In this document: one piece after another, positions 44,986-57,026 of the stretch
Layout of the letters: each line of letters starts with the position of its first letter
How positions within the stretch are numbered: the first letter of the stretch is position 1
DNA from: Neurospora crassa OR74A
Lineage: Eukaryota; Ascomycota; Sordariomycetes; Sordariales; Sordariaceae
DNA: 64,000 bases
Direction: 5' to 3'
Assembly: GCF_000182925.2 (NCBI RefSeq)
Contig: NC_026503.1
Span: forward strand, 4,464,001 to 4,528,000
The notes under the pieces: generated by a model
Seen by the model: the letters and a program-made list of their open reading frames with translations, nothing else
Told to the model about the DNA's origin: nothing
Databases searched by the model: none
Program-made: the position numbers and the translations under genes

Positions 44986-47334
44986 CTAGATTGAAGACTG
45001 GAACAGCGCCAGCGTCGCGCAAAAGTTGTTCCTGTTGTCCTTGTCCTCCGCCATGGTCTGGCCGTCGATAGTCAACATGTTCAAACTAGCCTTGGTGCTC
45101 AGACCAAAGATGCTGACCGCGCTGTTCTCGAGGGAGACCATGTTGGTCTGGCACGACTGCGTCTTGAGGCAGTCCTGGTCGTAGTTGTTGAAGAACGAGT
45201 ACAGGCCAGCGCCGAAGATGAACACGTCCTTGGAGTTGACGGCGCGGACACCCCAGGCGCGCTCGCACGTACCGGTGCTGTCACCCTGGCAGGACTTGGC
45301 AAAGTCGGGGTCGTCATACTTGGCATTGACCTCATACGGCTTGGTGGAGATGGGGTTGCCCTGGAAGTAAGGGGTCTCGGTCTGGATCAGGCCAAGGTAG
45401 ACGTTGGACGCGTTGGAGAACTGGTAGTTGTAAAGAACCGAGTGCTCCGAGGCGGTACCCCAACCCCAGACTGGGCCCTCACCCTCAATGAGGACACCGC
45501 GGCCGTTGAAGATATCAATCTGCTTGTTGTCGGCCTCGGGCTCAAGGTCGTGGTCGGCAACCCAGAACCACGTGTTCTCGAGGTAGACGGAGCCCTTGGT
45601 AGGGACGTGGAGCATCATGAAAGAGCCGAAGCAGTCCTCGGGGATGGCGTTGGTAGCCTCGGGGTTCTTGCCGCACTTCTGGAGCTGGAGATCAGTGCCG
45701 GCGTAACCACCGACACGGGCGTGGACATCCCAGAGACCGGCGTCACCCTGCTTGGTACCAGCGACGTTCCACTCGATCAAGATAGCACCGGGCTGAGGGC
45801 CAGCAGTACCAAAGATGAGGTCCGACATCTCGACCACGCCAGTGTCACCGGGCTGACCAACCTGGAAGAGAGGCTTGGGGTTCTTCTGGTCCTTGAAGAA
45901 ACTGTCGCCGCCAGCAAGGATCATGGGCCAAATCTCACCAGTAATGCGAACGTTCTTGGGAACCTTGATGGTCTTGGTGATGAGGTAAGCACCGTGGTCA
46001 AAGTAGACAACCTGATCCTGGGTAGCCTTGTCAAGGACGGCCTGGATGGCGTCGCTGTCATCAGTCTTACCATCACCCTTGGCGCCGGCAGCCTTGACGC
46101 TCAAGAAAGAGCTGGCGGGAACGTTCTCATACTGAGGCCTGGAGCGGGTGAAGACCCTGCCATTGGAGTCAAGGAGAACATCAGGCTTCTTGATGGCGGT
46201 CTGAGGGCTCTGAACCGCCTTGCCAGCGCTGCCGGGCTTGCCAGTGTAAGCGCGTCCCTGAGCAAAGAAGCCGACCTTCTGGCTGCCCTCGAGAATAGTA
46301 GCCCCGGTGGCATTGTTGTAGACGGCCTGAGAGGTACCGGTCATGTCGACGTTGTCAAGAATGAGAGTGCCGTTGGTCTCAGCGGACTGGGGGTCATAAG
46401 CAGTCTTGACGCCGATGGGAGTGTTGCTGAACTTGCTGTCGACAACGAGGACGGAGCCAACCGTCTGGGCAGTGGGACCACCGTTGGACATGTCGATACC
46501 GACCTCGCAGTTGTTGATCTCGACGCCCTGGAAGGTCCAGGCCCAGTTCCAGTTCATGTAGATGGCAGTCTTGCAGTCGTTGAAGGTGAGGTTGCGAGTC
46601 GTGAACTGCTGGTTACCGAAGAAGGCACCGAACTTGCCGCCGTTGAAGGTCAAGTCGGTCATGAAACCGCCCGAACCGTTGTCCATGAAGATACCCTGCT
46701 GAGCATTCTCGGCGCCACCATCCTTGCGCATGTTGAAGACCAGGTTCTGCAAGCTCGTTGCCTGGGCAACCTGCCAGTGGATACCGGCGCCCTTGTTGAC
46801 AGGCATCTTGGTGAGGTCGATGACAAAGTTGCGAACCTGACGGAAGAAGTTGTTCTGGTTCACCCACCAGTTCTCACCGCCATCCTCGTAGGGATCGGAA
46901 TCGATGACAGCCATGCCTTCGAAGTTGGGAGCGGCCTGGAGGGTCGGGGGGCTGACAGCATCGCCGACAAGCTGAGTGTAGTAGAGCTGAATGAGGGGCT
47001 TGCTGACAACGTAGGTACCGGGAGGGAAGTAAACTAGGGCAGGAGTGGTCGTTTGGGAGGAGCAGCCCTTGCCGCAACGCTTTCCATCAGAAATAGCCTT
47101 GTTGATGGCCTCGGTATCGTCAGAGGATCCATCGCCCTTTGCGCCGTAGTCGCGAACATTGCGGAAAACCTTGTAGCCGGCGCTGTCCTCGTTGAAGGGA
47201 GCGACACCTTGACGATCGATACTGCTCACCCACCAGCCGCCCGTAGCCTGACGGGGGGCTGGAGCCGCCAAGGCTGGAGAGAATAGCCGAATGGCCAAGA
47301 GGAAGAAAGCGAGGATGGAAGTAAGGCCCATCAT
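44986..47334 (-). CDS. Secreted exo-beta-1,3-glucanase, glycoside hydrolase family 55
   Basis: Single exon, 782 aa. It cleaves beta-1,3-glucan (laminarin, fungal wall glucan) from chain ends outside the cell. Signal peptide MMGLTSILAFFLLAIRLFSP then ALA, cut about residue 23. Two right-handed beta-helix repeats of the pectate-lyase-3 type follow, each opening with the same motif: VRDYGAKGDGSSDDTEAINK (about residue 60) and VKAAGAKGDGKTDDSDAIQ (about residue 413), typical of the two-lobed GH55 fold. The C-terminal lobe has the conserved NTWFWVADHDLEPE region and several Cys. Codon use is strongly biased to C/G third positions, consistent with high expression. A second ATG directly follows the first (47331). 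Uptake of glucan breakdown products or wall remodelling are the likely roles; which one cannot be told from sequence. Confidence 0.93.
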   Translation of the reverse strand: MMGLTSILAFFLLAIRLFSPALAAPAPRQATGGWWVSSIDRQGVAPFNEDSAGYKVFRNVRDYGAKGDGSSDDTEAINKAISDGKRCGKGCSSQTTTPALVYFPPGTYVVSKPLIQLYYTQLVGDAVSPPTLQAAPNFEGMAVIDSDPYEDGGENWWVNQNNFFRQVRNFVIDLTKMPVNKGAGIHWQVAQATSLQNLVFNMRKDGGAENAQQGIFMDNGSGGFMTDLTFNGGKFGAFFGNQQFTTRNLTFNDCKTAIYMNWNWAWTFQGVEINNCEVGIDMSNGGPTAQTVGSVLVVDSKFSNTPIGVKTAYDPQSAETNGTLILDNVDMTGTSQAVYNNATGATILEGSQKVGFFAQGRAYTGKPGSAGKAVQSPQTAIKKPDVLLDSNGRVFTRSRPQYENVPASSFLSVKAAGAKGDGKTDDSDAIQAVLDKATQDQVVYFDHGAYLITKTIKVPKNVRITGEIWPMILAGGDSFFKDQKNPKPLFQVGQPGDTGVVEMSDLIFGTAGPQPGAILIEWNVAGTKQGDAGLWDVHARVGGYAGTDLQLQKCGKNPEATNAIPEDCFGSFMMLHVPTKGSVYLENTWFWVADHDLEPEADNKQIDIFNGRGVLIEGEGPVWGWGTASEHSVLYNYQFSNASNVYLGLIQTETPYFQGNPISTKPYEVNAKYDDPDFAKSCQGDSTGTCERAWGVRAVNSKDVFIFGAGLYSFFNNYDQDCLKTQSCQTNMVSLENSAVSIFGLSTKASLNMLTIDGQTMAEDKDNRNNFCATLALFQSSI

Positions 47335-47580
47335 GATGTAGAACCAGCTATATCTTTTGGACCTTTGTTTATGTGTAGACCGGGGGTCGAGGCTCCGGTA
47401 CTGTGTGAAGGAAAAATAATTAGCGAATGTGCCGGTCGAACGATTGTGGAAGTTTGGAAGATGCGGAAAATTGATGAGGACAGGGGGAAAAGATCAGGGG
47501 TGCCACGCGGCTTAATAAAGAGAAGGGAAGGCACGCCGAGATGGACAATAGAACAATGCCCATCTTCCCTTTGTTCACGC

Positions 47581-48210
47581 TCAATGATGAATAGGGCCGA
47601 ATGCCGGCGCCCATTGAGTGATGACCAGCGCTGTGAATGCGCCGACAATAGCACACACAATAGGGCACCCGTGGGCCGTCTGATCTTTCAATAGGGCAGG
47701 CAACTCGGGGGTAAGTGCATCATGCAAGTGGAGGGATGTATGTGTGAAGTTGATATCGGATGACAGATGCGTGTAACTCACCTTGGTGGTTGAAGATGCT
47801 GATGAAGAGCCAAAACGGCTGACCAAGTCGGAGAAAAGCAACGAACAGTAGGAACAGGTCGAATCGAAAATCGAACGAAAGTGGTTGGTATGAATTGGGC
47901 AAGGCTGGGCCCGATGTGGGTGAGAATGACTCTTGGTGGCCAGATGGGATGAAGGATGGTTGGGGGGACGACAACTTATACAAGAAGGTCTGCAGGAGCC
48001 GTTGCATTCGCATATGCCGGCTTTAGGGTGCAGAGGCTCTGCTTCGTCGTCGAGTGTATCAGAGTCACAGTCGAGGACGACATGGCCGGGCGCCTCTTCC
48101 GCCCCCATGACCATGGCAGTAGTAGTGGTGGTGCTACGAGGGGTAGGCGTGTACATGGAGGAGTGGTGGCAAGCGGTAGCCGCCTCGACGTCCAGGTCTA
48201 TCTTGGACAT
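47581..48210 (-). CDS. Hypothetical protein with C-terminal membrane span
   Basis: Open frame of 209 codons, MSKIDLDVEAATAC to TGA. Thr-rich and acidic start, then a Cys/His/Pro-rich part (CECNGSCRPSCISCRPP), then a C-terminal hydrophobic segment CPIVCAIVGAFTALVITQWA, suggesting a tail-anchored protein. A possible in-frame intron (47704-47781, 78 nt, donor AAG|GTGAGT, weak GAG acceptor) would give 182 aa. Because it is in frame, coding continuity cannot decide. It lies about 250 bp upstream of the GH55 start on the same strand. No known domain. Confidence 0.5.
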   Translation of the reverse strand: MSKIDLDVEAATACHHSSMYTPTPRSTTTTTAMVMGAEEAPGHVVLDCDSDTLDDEAEPLHPKAGICECNGSCRPSCISCRPPNHPSSHLATKSHSHPHRAQPCPIHTNHFRSIFDSTCSYCSLLFSDLVSRFGSSSASSTTKVSYTHLSSDINFTHTSLHLHDALTPELPALLKDQTAHGCPIVCAIVGAFTALVITQWAPAFGPIHH

Positions 48211-51200
48211 GGGCCTGCTTTCTCACGGGAGCTGCTGTGCCTGGATCCGCAACATGCGTTAGTGATGTTTCCCAGGTTCCCTTGTCCATGATGTGTTCCA
48301 TGGTAATAGCAGGAGGCGATAAGGCAGATGGCATGTCAAAGCGCTACCGTGGTGACGGTTTCTTCGAAACAACCGCCGAGCTGGGCCTTGGACGCTTGGA
48401 CAGGCTAAAACAGGCGCGTCATTCATCAGAGATAAAACAAAGGACCATATGGCGGGTGTCTTGGTTGGTGTACAAGTCCTTGGGAACTCAAACAGGCTAA
48501 GAGCTTAGCTCGGGGCATAAACGAAACGGGAGCCTCTTCTCCAACCGCTGGGCCGGGCAGATCAAAGAGGACTCGATTGGCTGTGGATGGTTGGGTGCCT
48601 GGATCGGCTGGATGGGGCAGAGCCGGATCGGACGAAGAAACGGGCCAGATCTGGCGGCGGCACCATGTCCAGAGAAGGAAAAGGTTGTACATACACGGCA
48701 ATTTCACCAATTCAGGGGTTTTGTCAATGCAACCGCCAGTCCACTCAACACCACCAGAAAGGGGCCTGGGGAAGGAAACTGGACAGCAACGACAACAACA
48801 CCACCACCACCACCACCACAAGTTGACGGGCCGCTGGTGCGGAGGGTGGATTCCGCGTGTGTCGCGGTTGTTGTGTCAAAGGTCTCTACTTGTTTCCTGT
48901 AGTTTGCTATCTGCAACAAGAGAAACAAGCGACCGGCCGTATGCGACGGACAACGACTTGGTCGGTCTGTCTGATTCAATCAATCAAAGCCCGGGTGAAA
49001 AAGTGAATCAGATACGGACGCGCTGAGTCAACAAAGAAGTGGGCGAATTGGTTATGTCCAAGAAAGGTGGGCGGTTGGAGTGGTGGTGGTTCAGTTCACC
49101 AACCTCAACTTTTGGTGTTTCGATGACGAAGAAGACTGAGTGAGAAACGAATTGACTGTCGTCGGTCGGGTTGCAACAAATGACGTTCAAATTGGGCAAG
49201 CCGCAGGACGGTGTGCCTTGGTCAAGCAGGGCACTTTGCGCGTTGGTCACTGCGTCGAATCAAAAAATGCCCTGCCCATTCTTGACGGGCCGGAGGATCA
49301 TCCCAGCTGCAGCCTGTGGCCCGTGCACTCTCTCATGTTTCACGGTTCCTGGCTGGCGGCGGGGCGGGCTCTTTTCCTGTTTAGGCTCATTAACCAGCAA
49401 GCAAGGCACGTACCTCTAAACTAGAGACTAGGTACCTATGTAAGCTAGCTACGAAGTGCGGGGCTGCCTGAAGAATAGGTGTCCACCTTTTTGGGCGCTT
49501 CGAATTTCCTCCTGTATGCATTTTTAGACCAAGACCCGACCTGTCCAGTCAAATGTCATCCAACACACTGACCCTTTCATTCCATTTCTCCTTTCTTTCT
49601 TCAACAACTGTCATCACCTACCTACCTCTCTTCTATTGTAGCGACAGTTCGATGCGCATGGACACACTCACACCTACACGCACACACTCACTCACACTCA
49701 CTCACACTCACGCGACTCACTGGCTGTCGCCTGTGCACAATGTTGCTTGTTGCTTGGGAAACAATGTCGACGACTCGTTCTCGCCTGTCCATGGATTTGT
49801 TTCAAACAAAAGGTCCATGCTTCGCTTCCAACTTTCTAGACGTACAAAGACCAGTCGTCACTGATCATCTGCGCCTGATTGGGTTGGGCACCCCGTTTGA
49901 GATGGCGTTCCTTGCAGCCCCTGATCCCCTTTTGACTGGTGGCTGCCCCATCTGTGCCCCTGTCACCAACCAGATCCCCCGCGCCAATCGTTTCCCTTTG
50001 TTTCCACCGTTGCCGCGCCATCTGCGCAATCTCCACGATGCCAATGCCATGCCTTAAAAGAAGAGCCCGAGCCTCACCACCAGTGTAACATAAGAACACC
50101 CTTTTGGGAACCTGTTCCTGACCTTCCCCTTCCTGGACCATGCTACCCCTGGCGGAATCGTCCGACTTCCATCCATCATGAGCACCTACATATCCAGACC
50201 TCAAGCAGAGGACTTTCAGAGAAACAAAACATTCTTGTTTGCTACCTACCCACCTAGTCAGGCTGAGTCTGTCTGTCTCGCGACTATTACCTACGTACAT
50301 GGGGCCATGGTGGCCGCAGCTGTCGTCCGTCAGACTCGGATATATGACTGCGACATCATGTCCCATCTACTACAGTATCGTCCACCAACATGGCCATACT
50401 CGGTCAATGACCCCCTTTGCATGTTTGTCTGTGGTTTTGGTTTTGGGGAACATCAAGTGCTACCTTCCCCTTTGTTGGTATTACCTGGGTACCACCCTGC
50501 AATTTCAAACCGCCATCACCAATTCAACCTCAATGTGTATGCAGGACATCACTTTCCATACTGCGTGATGACTTGGCCCCGTTGTCGGTTCCCACTACGA
50601 ACGACCTCTTTTCGCCTGCTAACTACTACTTTACCTATTCCACATTCGCCAGTTCGGCCATGCTGTGCTCGACACCACATGGTGGCACCAAATGCTGGTT
50701 GAAAGGTCACAAGAGAGGACAATCGATAAGACCGAGGCAACCAAAAGTGACCAACACCCCTTTTACGCCTTTCTTCAGAGAAATGATATGCAAAGGAATG
50801 GTTAAAAAAAAATGCACTCTACTTCGCCATGTGGCGTGCCCACGTTCGAATCAAAGCCCTCTCGTGGCTCGTTTACACGACAGGCCGAAACTTGTTTCTT
50901 TCCATTCACCACTTCCTGCGTTGGAATCTAGACCTTAATTGCTGATCCTATAGCCAGGCACCAACTCGACTTTATTGGTGAGCTCGATGAGGTACCTCGG
51001 TGCTAACAACCAGTTGGTCAAGGCACAGCAGATTGACCGATATATCGTTGCTACTATAGTGTGGCGAAGGCGAACGTCCCATGGAAAGTGGTTCATGCTT
51101 CAACACGACACCGAGAACGGTAGTCGCCTCCCCCTTTTCCCGATAGGATTTTGTCGTTGGCCCGTTGCACCACTTTTCAAGTCCAGGCGGGGAAGTCTCG

Positions 51201-51322
51201 GCTCTGGATGGCCATGACGGGGAAAATCTCTGGTTTTGGTAGTGCTCCCGTTTCTCTGTTTTGCCTTTGATGGTGCACATCGTCGTTACACGTGATGCTT
51301 GTCCCATGCTCTCTGACTCGTC

Positions 51323-51353
<31 letters not shown>

Positions 51354-54300
51354 CTTTCTTCTTCAGTTGCTGAGAATGGAGTCAACCTCAGCTCATCCCA
51401 TTATTACCCTCTCCAGATTTGATGGTATCTCGCTGGCGTTGTGTTAAGCTGTCTGGATTCTGGCCGGTGTCAAAAGATCAATGCAAAGACAACAACAGGG
51501 ATTTCGAGCACATCGCCTCATCCTAGGCAGAAATAAGATTGACACTAATACTCCAACGACTATTACAACTTTCATCACACACCAAATTAACAGTTGACGT
51601 TCCCGATGTCGTATCAGTTACTCATATACAACCATTCGGTTCGGCCTCAATGTCCCGCAAATTTGATGCTACCACTACCACCTACTGTCTCCTGAGCTTC
51701 CATCACACCTCCCTCGAATAGTTGTACATGCCACTCTTGATACCACTATGAAGTAATCTATCCCCGACACGGACTCCCCTCATCGTGTCATCACTCCTCA
51801 TTATACCATCCAATCCCCAACTTGCCCTCTTTTTAAGGTAGGTATGCCTGACCCCAAGAGCTGTGTGCTCTGTGTACATGTAGCCGTTCACACAAAGTTA
51901 GACGGGATCGTGAAACACTAAGCTACCTAACCCTACATTCTTGATTTATCTTATAGAGAACGTTGTTCAACAAGTCCTTACCCATGGTGAAATGTTTCAA
52001 GCTTTTTTTATCGTGACCTCCCAGTTTTTCCATCCACTACCATAGCCTCGATCTGTTCTATTTCGTCCTGTATTCTGGTTCATAATGACCAACTATCATG
52101 AACTGCAAGGTACTTAAAGTTGGATGGACCTAATCCAGCCCCCACGTACTGCCTATACTAGAACTCGGGCAACTCAAACATATATACAATGTAAAGGGCA
52201 CAAGAGGACGGGAGGCACAGGGCACGTATGAACCAGTGTACATTCGTGTCCATCACAGAGAACCTGAAAACCTAGGTATGTACATCCTGAACCTGGACTA
52301 CAAAGCCACTACCATAGGAATTTGGGAAGTAAACCAACCACCAGGGAAATTAGCTATCACTAGGGACAAAGACTCGAAGCAAAACCCTCGGAACTTGAGC
52401 TGTATAGAGTAGGCGAATAGGGTAATGAAAAGAAAACCCCAAAAAGAACACAAAACCGAAAAAAAAAAAGTGAAAGATAGTAGGAGCAAAAAGAGACATA
52501 CAACACCAGGGATTCGCTGGTCGTCACCGACCCAACTACTAGTCTGGCCCTCACTGGCTTATCTATGGGAGAGCGGACGGGATCCCGAGTTTTCCAGTGG
52601 GTATGGTCGTATGTGCTAGGTTTATTGTAAAGCATAGTTTATAAAATCGCTGTTGTTCCTTCCTGTGTCGAGAGATTCGAGGTATCAGCCTGTGAATGAG
52701 GTCTGGGATGAAGTGGCTTATAAACTCTCTAGAGTCCAAGGCTATGACCCCGGAGGACTAGAGAATAGATTAAACAAGTTTGCAAGTACCTTCAATGTAT
52801 ATTCTCCTACAATCAAATAAAGTACCTCAGCAAAAAAAAGAAAGACTTGAAACTAACTCGGAAAGAAAGTGAAGTCACGTCACCTCTCAGCGCGGTAAAA
52901 GGGCGAAGTAGAACATAGCCTAAGTAGGTACGCAGATTGAAGTGGACACATGGGCCAGCCAGCTCCTCTCTTGAAACAATCTTTTTTCGTAACCCAGGCA
53001 TTTATTACATAGGTATGAGAAGTTAGTTAATGTGGTATGTATTGGTATTGGATAGCTGAAGCAGAGGGTGATCTAAGAGTACCTAGTAACAGGTGACTGG
53101 AGTTTTGGAGAAGAAGAAGAATAAGAAGAAAAAAAAGAAAGAAAGAAAAAATCAAGAGAGTTCCAGCAGCGTAAATATTCAGTGGCCAATGGAAGGATAA
53201 TGAAGTGAATGAAGAGAGTGCGAAAGTACAGCGCGACGGAGTGTCTCTAACATCTCGCTTCTTCTTTGACAAGAGGAGACGAGAACAACAAGACAGTATG
53301 ATGGTAGCGTCCCTTCCTTCCTATCCAACTACCCTAAAACTCTCTTCAGCCGACGGAGTGATTCCTTAACCAGCTTCCTGAATTCCGAGCGTGGTCGCTC
53401 GCTCCTTCCCTGGCGTATATACCTATAGTTTTTTTTCCTTCAATTCCTTCCATACTGCCGCCCTCACCATTTCATCCTTAGGGTAGGTACCTACCTCCCT
53501 TCACCGTTCCACGATCCGTACTTAGTAATCCACAAGAAAGAGGCCAGCCGCCCGAGCCCAAAGTAGGTAGCAACGGAACTTCAACGGGAATACAAAGAAG
53601 ATGTATCGCAGGGGTTGATAGAAGGACTGATTTTCTGTGTTGCAGCCGATAACTTCTCGATTACGTACGTAGTAATCCAGGTTAAGTTGTCATCCTTCAC
53701 GACATCACCGTCACGTCGGTGATAACTGTGTCGTCAGTCCTTCTCTTGATCGTTGATAATGAAGGAGTTGATTGATTGAAGACCACATTAGTAATCCGAG
53801 AGTATGCAGAAAGGTGGAATGGAGCGAAGGAGGGAGTGGACAATGGGAGTCACTTGACGATCTGGCACGAAGTCGTGGTCACGTAAGTTGAACTTAGAGT
53901 TGTGATGACTATGCCAGTATTCATTAAGATGGACTTTGCGAAAGCAAGATGAGCTTATGTTGACAACGAACATACATGTACTATACAAGCACTTCATTTC
54001 TTTACATTTCCTTTGAGAAAAGAGACAGCGATCTATTTTTTTTTCCATGTTAACTCAAGAAACGCCTTGCAAGGTATGGTAAAAAAGCCCGGTCTACCAT
54101 GAAGAGCAAAAATCCCTCCATTCATCCATCCATGACTGGACCATGACGGTCGGTTTTTCCATCTTTGGTTCTTTTTTTTTCTCTTTCCCTTGCTCCTTGC
54201 TCCATGCAGCTTCCAAAAAAATCCGAGTAGGTTGCCTACCCAAGCGCAGTAGTGTACTCCAGCAAAGCAAACAGTGCCCAAGTTACCCAGTAATCTATCT

Positions 54301-54706
54301 ATTTGTATAAACAAAGGTAAAAAAGTAAAGATCCGGATCCAGAGAAGGAAAATTGGTAGAAATAAAAATAAGAAGCAGTGCCTACTCTTCGGGTTATGTG
54401 GGAGTGACTTCAACCGATATCGACCAGCGGTAAGGCAGGCCAGGTCCACCCAACAACCCTCAGAGAATACGCACACCCATATTAAGAATTACCCCGGCGC
54501 AGTCGTACCAACCAGCCAGTTCTCTATAACAAAAAACCCAAAATCACGGTTTATATCCCATATCCTGCACCCCGTCGGTGATTGATCCAACTAGTCCAGT
54601 CCGGTTCAGTCCAGAGGACTCCAGACCAGTTCCCGTATCCGGTTTCCTAAAAACGCCGCCCATGATCATGCAAGCATCTCATTTTGTCTCGTCCCATCGA
54701 ACCCCA
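48211..54706. other. 6.5-kb stretch with no supported gene
   Basis: One of the two longest gene-free intervals here, between the 5' end of the hypothetical gene and the 3' end of the F-box/WD40 gene. It holds CAC and CACT simple repeats (48799-48825, 49666-49715), T-rich runs (51326-51356), A/G-rich runs (53113-53155) and several palindromic TACCTA motifs (for example 53483-53496). Frames of up to 176 codons (for example minus 49836-50366) show no family features and no codon pattern. It could carry a long non-coding RNA or a multi-exon gene not resolved by eye. Confidence 0.4.
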
Positions 54707-57026
54707 TCAAAAATACCCGCCCGGCCCTGGCTCCGAGGGCACAGCAACCTGATTGTTCGTCTGCTGCTGATGTTGCGGCACCACTTTTGGGGCAGGAGTC
54801 TCCAGCATCTCAATCCCCTTCACATCCGCACCGAAATCCATGATGAGAATCTTTGGATCCTGTCCGGAGCTGACAATACGCCTGTAATCACTCTTGGCGG
54901 ATAGCACCCAGCTATTATGCCACTGCGGGAAATCGAGCAGCTGTGCGCCGGTCTCCATATCCCACACCTTGATATCCGTATCGTAGCTTCCAGAGATCAA
55001 CCTGCCCGACACGCTGTCGACGTGAAGAGAGCGGACCAAATCGCCATGCGCCTTCATCTCGCGCACGCATTCGCCCGTGTTGGCGTCCCAGATGCGAATG
55101 ACACGGTCGTTGCCAGCGGAGGCGACGTACCGTCCGTCCTCTGAGAATTGGCTGCAGGCAAGACCCTTGGTGTGGCCCAAGAACTCGCGGATCTGCTTGC
55201 CAGTTTCGATGTTCCAGAGCTTAACGCGGAAGTCACCTGAGCAGGAGACGATGGTGTTGCCGCGCATTTGCACGGCATTGACGGGACCGGTGTGACCGCG
55301 GAGTTGTTTGAGCAAAGCGCCCGTGGCGCGGTCCCAGACGCAAATGGAGACATCCTTGGAGCAGGTGACGATGTGCTTGTCATCGAAGACAAGGTCGAGG
55401 ACGGCGGCGGAGTGGTGACGGAGTTGACGGACGGGTTGGTAGCCGGAGGCGATATCGTAGACGATGCAGGTGGCGTCGGAGGAGCCGGTAACGAGGATCT
55501 CATCGTCGTACTGGAGGCAGAGGATGGAAGCCCGGTGGAAAATGGGGGGTGAGAAGAGGGCCGGTGAGGAGAAGTGACTCCTGGCGGGGGTTTGAATTTG
55601 ACCGCTGGCTGAGGGGTGGGGGTCGAGCTCGGGAAGGGTCGCATAGTGGATGGGATTGCCGGCTTCGTCGTGGAGGAGGGACAAGTCGGAGTCATTGATA
55701 ATCTCGGGCGGACCCAGAACGAGCTTGCAGGAGTAAGTCTTCATGTCCCAGACACGGATGGTCTTGTCGCGAGAACCGGTGATGATTTTGTGTCTATGTA
55801 AAGTTAGTAATCATACGGTTTCGAAGGAGCAGATCAGGGACATACTCGTCAAACTGCAAGCAGTAGATACTATCCGTATGGCCATGGAGGTAAATAGGAC
55901 GAGCTTTGCCCTCCTTCCATCTCTTGTCAAGTTCTTCTCTGACTCTGTAGATCTCCTTCCAGTCGTTGCCAGGGCGGATGGCTGGCACACCAAGACCGGT
56001 TCCCGGCTTGACGGCTCCGCTCGTGGCGTAGGTGGTGGTCTTCTCCCGGAGGAAAGACTCGCGCCAAATATGCTGGTTCATGGCAGCATGGTTCCATGAC
56101 CTACTGACGAGGGAAGCAGAAGCCAGCGATGACGCATCCAATTGTCCCAGGATATGGATTCCGAGTTCAAGAGGTAGCTGGGAGATGAAGTCAACCTTGA
56201 TGATGTCCACCTCGTCGTTGGGAGAGGGACTGTTCAGCTCAATGTCGACATCGGAATCAACGCCATCCATAAAGACGTCAGACTCGGACGATCTACCTCT
56301 CGTGACGGCAATGCCAATTCCACTCTCGTAGTCGTCCATGCCGTCGTTGGCCCACGGTCGGGGTGCAGGAATATTGATCATCTCGAGGCCGTGACCTGCA
56401 CTCGCGGCGGCTTGCCGTGCTGCAGCACCGGTATTACGGGGGATGATCGGAGGTTGCTCGCCGGAGCCGGGCACGGGAAGAGGCGGCGATTGGAGGGCAA
56501 TGTGACCGAAGGGGTATTCGCCGTGATGGACAGACATTCTACGGGAATGGCGGTGGAAGCTCGTAGCTTGACGCAGTTTGTTCCAGGTCGAATGCGCAGT
56601 GGTGGGACGAGCAGTTGCAGACGGCTGAGAAGGACCGGCACCGGCGTCCGGCTCAAAAGTCGGAGTATTCGGAACGGAGGTCCTCCTATGGACGATGCCC
56701 TTCACACCGGAACGAAAGGAGACAGAGGCGCGGCGCAGCATGCCCTTCAACTTATGCCCCTGTTTGGGATGGGCGGGGACGGCATCGTCGCTCGCGGCAC
56801 TGTTCTGGCGGTGACTGCGGAAGGGGCCATGGTTTTGACCGAAGATGCTGTGCTGGAGGGTCGAGTCTCTTGGCCCATGGTTGTGTGTCGTCGACTTTGC
56901 GGTGTGCCAGGGGGGTGACACGCTGAGACTGTGGCCGCGGCGACGGCTCGTCTTGGTCGAGGACTCGGCGGCGTGGGGAGACTGGGCTTCCTCCATCGAG
57001 GCGGTTGCGCGAGCGTGTGCCTCCAT
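54707..57026 (-). CDS. F-box/WD40-repeat protein, two exons
   Basis: Exons 57026-55846 and 55793-54707 give 755 aa. The 52-nt intron (GTATGT, ACTAAC branch, CATAG) joins in phase 2 to give LQFDEHKIITGSRDKTIRVW, a normal WD blade. It is the substrate-recognition subunit of an SCF ubiquitin ligase, the F-box binding Skp1 and the propeller binding phosphorylated targets. The first 270 residues are disordered, basic and Ser/His-rich. The F-box (ISQLPLELGIHILGQLDASS to HIWRESF) is near 280-330. Seven WD40 repeats span about 385-715, with repeated motifs such as TGSRDKTIRVWD, TCSKDVSICVWD, SCSGDFRVKLWN, SAGNDRVIRIWD and SGSYDTDIKVWD. A long insert lies between the first two blades. The short tail is Gln/Pro-rich. 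It resembles Pop1/Fbxw7-type layouts, but the target is unknown. Confidence 0.88.

Noticed and set aside
45442-47037. Long + strand frame of 531 codons
   Set aside because: It is exactly antisense to the GH55 gene, has no domain, and arises from the strong C/G third-position bias of that gene.
49836-50366. 176-codon minus frame
   Set aside because: Composition resembles intergenic sequence, an overlapping + frame of the same length exists, and there are no motifs.
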